A stretch of DNA of 64,000 bases from Idiomarina aquatica (GTDB lineage Bacteria > Pseudomonadota > Gammaproteobacteria > Enterobacterales > Alteromonadaceae), in contig NZ_PIPS01000002.1 of NCBI RefSeq assembly GCF_003987185.1, positions 310,001 through 374,000 on the forward strand, in the 5' to 3' direction. Of the stretch, positions 60,053 to 64,000 are shown piece after piece. Made by a program: the position numbers and the translations under genes. The notes below the pieces were generated by a model that worked only from the letters and a program-made list of their open reading frames with translations, did not search any database and had not been told where the DNA came from. Position 1 is the first letter of the stretch; every line of letters starts with the position of its first letter.

Positions 60053-60520
60053 ATGAAAAAACAAACGTTGATGGCAGCGCTGGCGTTGCTACCGGGTATG
60101 GCGATGGCCACCGGATTATCACTGACGGTGCACAAAAGCCCGACCTGTGGCTGCTGCGTTAAGTGGATTGAAAGTTTTCACGATGGGGTAACCATCACCG
60201 AGCAAAATCATCAGGACATGAGCCCTGTCAAGGCCGAGTATGGCATACCGCAGCAGGCTGCATCATGCCATACCGCAGTTGATGACAAGGGTTTTGTATA
60301 CGAAGGCCACGTGCCGCCGAAACTGGTTGAAGCCTACGCCGGCGGCGAGCGCAGTGCCAATGGCAAAGGCCTGGTGGTGCCGGCTATGCCGATCGGTTCG
60401 GTCGGTATGGATTATGACGAACGCTTCCAGCCCTACGTGGTTTATGAATTACTGGAAGACGGCAGCGGTCGGGTTTATGCCGAGATCGATTCAAAAGAAA
60501 CACAAGCCCAGTGGCGTTAA
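60053..60520 (+). CDS. DUF411 metal-binding-like periplasmic protein
   Basis: A 155-residue protein with a Sec signal peptide (cleavage near AMATG). The mature N-terminus carries KSPTCGCCVKW, followed by SCHTA and GFVYEGHVPPKLVE and a C-terminal MPIGSVGMD block, the DUF411 pattern. Members occur in copper and other metal resistance clusters and are presumed to bind metal through these Cys and His residues. No metal transporter is next to it here, so the metal is not known. AGAGGTC lies before the ATG. Confidence 0.85.
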   Translation: MKKQTLMAALALLPGMAMATGLSLTVHKSPTCGCCVKWIESFHDGVTITEQNHQDMSPVKAEYGIPQQAASCHTAVDDKGFVYEGHVPPKLVEAYAGGERSANGKGLVVPAMPIGSVGMDYDERFQPYVVYELLEDGSGRVYAEIDSKETQAQWR

Positions 60521-60561
60521 CGCCATCTCAAACACGATAACAACGAATAAAGGATGTATGG

Positions 60562-61266
60562 ATGTCACAAGACACGCAGTTTTCGCCGAATCAGGCCCAG
60601 CAAATCGTCAGGTTGCAAACGCAGTTTAACCAGGGACTTGACGCTAATTGGCCGCACGCACCGACATTGCCCCGAGATGATATGGCGGCGGTCATTGTTG
60701 AGTTGGGCGAGCGCTATGATCACCTCGGTTATAAATGGTGGAAAAAACAGACGCCGGATCATGAACAAGCCAATATGGAACTCATCGACGTCCTGCATTT
60801 TGCGTTGTCCGACGTTATCGAAGTGCTGGCGCAGGAAGGCAGTGACAACCCGCTGGAGCGAGCCGCTGAAAAGCTGCTTGAAGCCAGCGTTAAGGCCAAT
60901 GCGGAGCACGCCCGTAACGCCAAGTGGCTGTTACGTCATACCGCGCTTGAGGGACGTCCCGAACTTGATCGTCCGTTGTGCTTTGGCAACGAGTCTTTGG
61001 CGCAACTGCTGAGCATGCTTTACCAAGCCTACGGCAGTGCCGAAGCGGTCTATGTCAGTTACGTTGGCAAAAACGCATTGAACCATGTGCGTCAGCAGCG
61101 TGGCTACAAAGACGGTACCTACATCAAAATGTGGCAAAATGAAGAAGACAACGAGGTGATGGTGCGGTTATTATTGAACAGTGACTCGATATTAAACAGT
61201 CAATCGCCATTGGATGACGCTGTCGCACTATTATTGGCACACTACGACAGCCACGTGGCGCGTTAG
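60562..61266 (+). CDS. all-alpha dUTP diphosphatase (dimeric dUTPase family)
   Basis: A 234-residue all-helical nucleotide pyrophosphatase related to MazG. The magnesium motif is exact: Glu47-x-x-Glu50 and Glu73-x-x-Asp76 (ELGE, ELID). YVGKNALNHVRQQRGYKDG and the C-terminal KMWQNEEDN are the conserved blocks of dimeric dUTPases. It would hydrolyse dUTP to dUMP and keep uracil out of DNA. AAAGGATG precedes the ATG. Cotranscription with the DUF411 gene 41 bases upstream is possible but there is no functional link. Confidence 0.85.
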   Translation: MSQDTQFSPNQAQQIVRLQTQFNQGLDANWPHAPTLPRDDMAAVIVELGERYDHLGYKWWKKQTPDHEQANMELIDVLHFALSDVIEVLAQEGSDNPLERAAEKLLEASVKANAEHARNAKWLLRHTALEGRPELDRPLCFGNESLAQLLSMLYQAYGSAEAVYVSYVGKNALNHVRQQRGYKDGTYIKMWQNEEDNEVMVRLLLNSDSILNSQSPLDDAVALLLAHYDSHVAR

Positions 61267-61299
61267 ACGGCACAATGTTATGACCTAAGGCGGTAAACC

Positions 61300-62946
61300 A
61301 TGGAGAAGCAGGTTGCAACGGACTCTGCGTCAGAACTCAATGAATTGGTTCATGACATTCCTGCCATTGTTTATCGCCTGGCGTTTGGGCACCCCAGTCT
61401 CGGCGCTTCGATATCGGCAGACGTGCAGCGCACATTGGGTTACAACCCGACTGAACTGGATGATCTGGAACAGTGGTGGTTTGACAATATCCATCCGGTT
61501 GACCGTGAGCTTGCGTTAAAAAAGTTTCAAGTATGGTATGAAAACGGTGCTGACGGCGTACTGCGTCGAGAGTATCGTTTTCGGCATCAGAATGGCGGCT
61601 ATTTATGGGTCGAAGATAGCCTTCGCCAGCAACATGCGGTGTCTCAATCCGTGCAGTTTTACGTCGGTATCCTGGTTGTCATTGATGCTGAAGTAAAAGC
61701 CCGCTCACGCATACAGCACCTTACTGAGGTGGCTCCGGGAGCGTTCTTTCAACTGCAAATTGTCTCGCCGACAGAGTTCTATTTTCCCTACGTCAGTCAT
61801 CAGGTGAATGAACTGCTTGAGCTTAGCCCCTTGCAGTTAAAAGAAGAGGGTGCGGTATTGCTCGAGAGAGTGCATGCGGACGATGCCAAAAGCTTGTTGC
61901 AGAGCTTTGCTGATGCAAGCACCTCAGCGCAAACCATTGTGTGTGAGTTCCGGGTGGAAGTCGGTGGCCAGATCAAATGGCTGTCGATGCATGCCGCCGC
62001 CGAGCAACATCTCACTGATGTCAGCTCTTGGTACGGAATACTGACCGACGCGACACAACGCAAGACCATCGAAAAAGAAATGCAGCAGGCCTACGATGAC
62101 CTGCGCCTGGCACAGGAGGTTGGGCGTGTTGGACACTGGAAGCAAAACGTCGAAACCGGTGAGCTGATGTGGTCTGACATGATTTATCAGATTCTTGGAT
62201 TGGACCCAAATAAGGTTTCCCCCTGCGTTGAACTGTTTAATGAGCTGGTACACCCGGACGATCTGGACACGGTTTTGCACCATGAAAAGACCGCCATTGA
62301 AGAGGGTGTGCAAGGTTATCAGCACCGTATTCGACATGCCGACGGTCACTATATCTGGGTTGAGGAATACGCCACACCGCAGGCCGATGGCGTTACCTTG
62401 ATTGGCGCGGTGCGAGATATCAGCGAGCAAAAAGCACTCGAACTTAAACTAAGAAAGTTGGTGGCTACCGACGATATGACCGGGTTGTTTAACCGGCGCT
62501 TTTTCTCGGATCAGGTAGAGCGAGCCTTAGCCGATGCCAAACGGCACGGTACACCGTTGTCCCTGATTATGGTCGATATCGACTACTTTAAGCGGGTTAA
62601 CGATACCTATGGCCATCCGACGGGCGATGACGTCATCATTGCGATGGCTCAACTGCTGAAACGCGGAACCCGGGTCAGTGATTGTTGCGCCCGTATCGGC
62701 GGCGAAGAGTTCGCGATTCTGCTACCGGAGACAACGTTATCGCAGGCAGAGCAAATAGCCGAGCAGTTGCGTGCTAACATCGAACAAACCCCGATCGCCG
62801 TGCAAGGAGGCCAGTCGTTATCGATAACGGTTACAGCTGGTATCGCCACCGCTGAAGCCGGCGATAGTTGGACCCAGTTGCTTGGGCGCGCCGATAAAGC
62901 ACTTTATCGCGGTAAACAATCCGGCCGTAACCGGGTGCACCGTTAA
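61300..62946 (+). CDS. PAS-domain diguanylate cyclase
   Basis: A 548-residue cytoplasmic protein with three PAS-like domains (about residues 15-130, 140-250 and 270-380; YLWVEDS and YIWVEEY mark two PAS_3 ends) and a C-terminal GGDEF domain. The active loop GGEEF is at 467-471, and an inhibitory RxxD site (Arg458, Asp461) lies five residues before it, so it should make cyclic di-GMP from GTP and be feedback-inhibited. TDDMTGLFNRRFF begins the domain. There are no membrane helices. The end overlaps the convergent AraC gene by four bases. Confidence 0.93.
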   Translation: MEKQVATDSASELNELVHDIPAIVYRLAFGHPSLGASISADVQRTLGYNPTELDDLEQWWFDNIHPVDRELALKKFQVWYENGADGVLRREYRFRHQNGGYLWVEDSLRQQHAVSQSVQFYVGILVVIDAEVKARSRIQHLTEVAPGAFFQLQIVSPTEFYFPYVSHQVNELLELSPLQLKEEGAVLLERVHADDAKSLLQSFADASTSAQTIVCEFRVEVGGQIKWLSMHAAAEQHLTDVSSWYGILTDATQRKTIEKEMQQAYDDLRLAQEVGRVGHWKQNVETGELMWSDMIYQILGLDPNKVSPCVELFNELVHPDDLDTVLHHEKTAIEEGVQGYQHRIRHADGHYIWVEEYATPQADGVTLIGAVRDISEQKALELKLRKLVATDDMTGLFNRRFFSDQVERALADAKRHGTPLSLIMVDIDYFKRVNDTYGHPTGDDVIIAMAQLLKRGTRVSDCCARIGGEEFAILLPETTLSQAEQIAEQLRANIEQTPIAVQGGQSLSITVTAGIATAEAGDSWTQLLGRADKALYRGKQSGRNRVHR

Positions 62947-63974
62947 CTGAGCAGGCGTTGGCGTAATTGGTCCGGTGCCAGCCCAAGCCAGCGTTTACAG
63001 GCGCGCCGAAAATTGTTGGGGTTACTGTAACCGAGTTGCTGCGCAAGTTCGCTGTTGGTGCCACCGGGTTGCTGCAACAAATCCAGCAGTTTATACAACC
63101 GCACTTGATCATAAAACACCTGATACGACTGACCAAAACTGGCGAATAGGCGTTTGCAGGATGATACGCTAAGCCCCATGGCCATTGACAACTCGCTTAA
63201 TGAGACATCGTCCGAGCGGTTCAGCCGCAACAACACGTAGCGAAAAATACGTTCAAATTGTGCGGGAGCTGCTAAAGACTGCCGTTGTATTTGACAGAAA
63301 TAGCGGGCTTGTTTTAGTTGCCCGGGCTGCACCGTTCGGCTCTGATTCAATTGTTGGCGGGGGATTACCAGGCGGGGGATCTCGCGCACATGGGTCTGTA
63401 CTCGCCACTTTTGCCACACCGGCAGGGGAGAGATATCCGGCGGTAGGTGCAAACACCAATGATGAAGATCATGACCACGCAGCTTGGCAATGGACACCAT
63501 CAAGGCAATGGTCAGTTTTATGCTGGCACGCCGCGCCGCCGCCGTCATTTTGTTACGGCTTCCCGAAAAGGGAATGATGTCGAGGACAAGATCGTCCGTC
63601 CGCCGATGCGGTAACACCACCACGTTGGGGAGCACCAGATCGCGGTAGCGATAACCGTATTTAAGCGCATCAGCAAGACTGGCGGCCTGCAAACTCAACT
63701 CCACCAGTGGGTTGAGTGCCGTCTGACAAAAGGTCTCGGCCAACAATTGCCATATCTGTGGCTCATTAACCCGGCATTCAACCTGCCCCAGTAATTGTTG
63801 CAACTGGTAATGGGAAATGCGGTAGTCAGCCGTTTTTATGTCGTCGTAATAGGGAGGTAAGTCCCGCAGCAACTCATGAGTGTTGATACCCCGCTGCCGC
63901 AGCAGCGGCTGCAGAGCTGCCAGCCACGGTTTAGCGTACAGCAGCGGTGCGTTAAGCGCGCGCCCGGGCTGCAC
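62943..63974 (-). CDS. AraC-family transcriptional regulator (OruR/ArgR-like architecture)
   Basis: A 343-residue regulator with an N-terminal arabinose-binding-type domain of AraC proteins (about 15-200) and a C-terminal double helix-turn-helix (LSELSMAMGLSVSSCKRLF and NSELAQQLGYSNPNNFRRA). GTG 63974 has GAGGGA six bases upstream and is used, but the frame stays open to the window edge, so a longer N-terminus is possible. No target gene is visible because the upstream side is outside the window. Confidence 0.87.
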   Translation of the reverse strand: MQPGRALNAPLLYAKPWLAALQPLLRQRGINTHELLRDLPPYYDDIKTADYRISHYQLQQLLGQVECRVNEPQIWQLLAETFCQTALNPLVELSLQAASLADALKYGYRYRDLVLPNVVVLPHRRTDDLVLDIIPFSGSRNKMTAAARRASIKLTIALMVSIAKLRGHDLHHWCLHLPPDISPLPVWQKWRVQTHVREIPRLVIPRQQLNQSRTVQPGQLKQARYFCQIQRQSLAAPAQFERIFRYVLLRLNRSDDVSLSELSMAMGLSVSSCKRLFASFGQSYQVFYDQVRLYKLLDLLQQPGGTNSELAQQLGYSNPNNFRRACKRWLGLAPDQLRQRLLS

Positions 63975-64000
63975 GTGTAATCCCTCGCTGGACGTCGGCA

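Overview
The window is about 64 kb of a chromosome from a marine, heterotrophic gammaproteobacterium, most likely in the Alteromonadales and perhaps near Idiomarinaceae. That placement is inferred from gene content: HexR-controlled Entner-Doudoroff genes, a FucP/GluP sugar porter, a TonB receptor beside a GH16 beta-glucanase, monomeric isocitrate dehydrogenase, and the AcnD/PrpF form of the methylcitrate cycle. I see no rRNA, tRNA, CRISPR array, insertion sequence or prophage. Genes are dense on both strands. The longest gene-free stretch is about 197 bases (53402-53598).

Layout. 1-6.1 kb: housekeeping genes (tail of a thiamine-diphosphate enzyme, low-molecular-weight phosphatase, glyoxalase-like protein, monomeric isocitrate dehydrogenase, a TPR/2-oxoglutarate oxygenase fusion, a DUF4442 protein). 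6.2-8.6 kb: peptide transporter and TerC on the minus strand. 8.8-15.7 kb: propionate (methylcitrate) operon, GntR regulator-prpB-prpC-acnD-prpF, with two matching palindromes ahead of it. 15.7-23.3 kb, mostly minus strand: an unknown secreted protein, a NIT-domain chemoreceptor, an exonuclease/DUF294 pair, a BCCT transporter and a small lipoprotein. 23.5-26.2 kb: a DUF3293 protein and katG.

26.2-47.4 kb is one functional block running from beta-glucan to pyruvate. A LacI regulator, a GPH permease and a GH1 glucosidase are divergent from a GluP-type porter and a GH3 lipoprotein. A GH16 lipoprotein with three C-terminal repeats and a TonB receptor form the next operon. Then come hexR-gap, and divergently zwf-pgl-edd-glk-eda. 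A perfect 14-base palindrome-like site occurs both between the GH1 and GluP genes and ahead of GH16, so one LacI protein probably controls both. Two HexR-type sites sit between hexR and zwf. The block would degrade laminarin-like glucan, import the products, phosphorylate glucose and run the Entner-Doudoroff route. The last gene, eda, looks C-terminally truncated where a paired REP-like hairpin begins.

47.4-53.4 kb: two DMT exporters, a LysR regulator, the DbpA helicase, a serine hydrolase and a DCC oxidoreductase. 53.6-60.0 kb: a tight four-gene operon with the parts of a Wadjet/MksBEFG-type system (SMC-like ATPase, MksE-like, kleisin-like, short Toprim protein) in the order ATPase-E-F-Toprim. 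This is the strongest candidate for an unusual system here. 60.0-64 kb: DUF411 protein, all-alpha dUTPase, PAS/GGDEF cyclase and an AraC regulator.

A family of short GC-rich hairpins, several with a GTAG-like head as in REP elements, lies at or next to stop codons at about 10.4, 47.4 and 59.16 kb. Looser relatives occur at 15.4, 21.15 and 53.4 kb.
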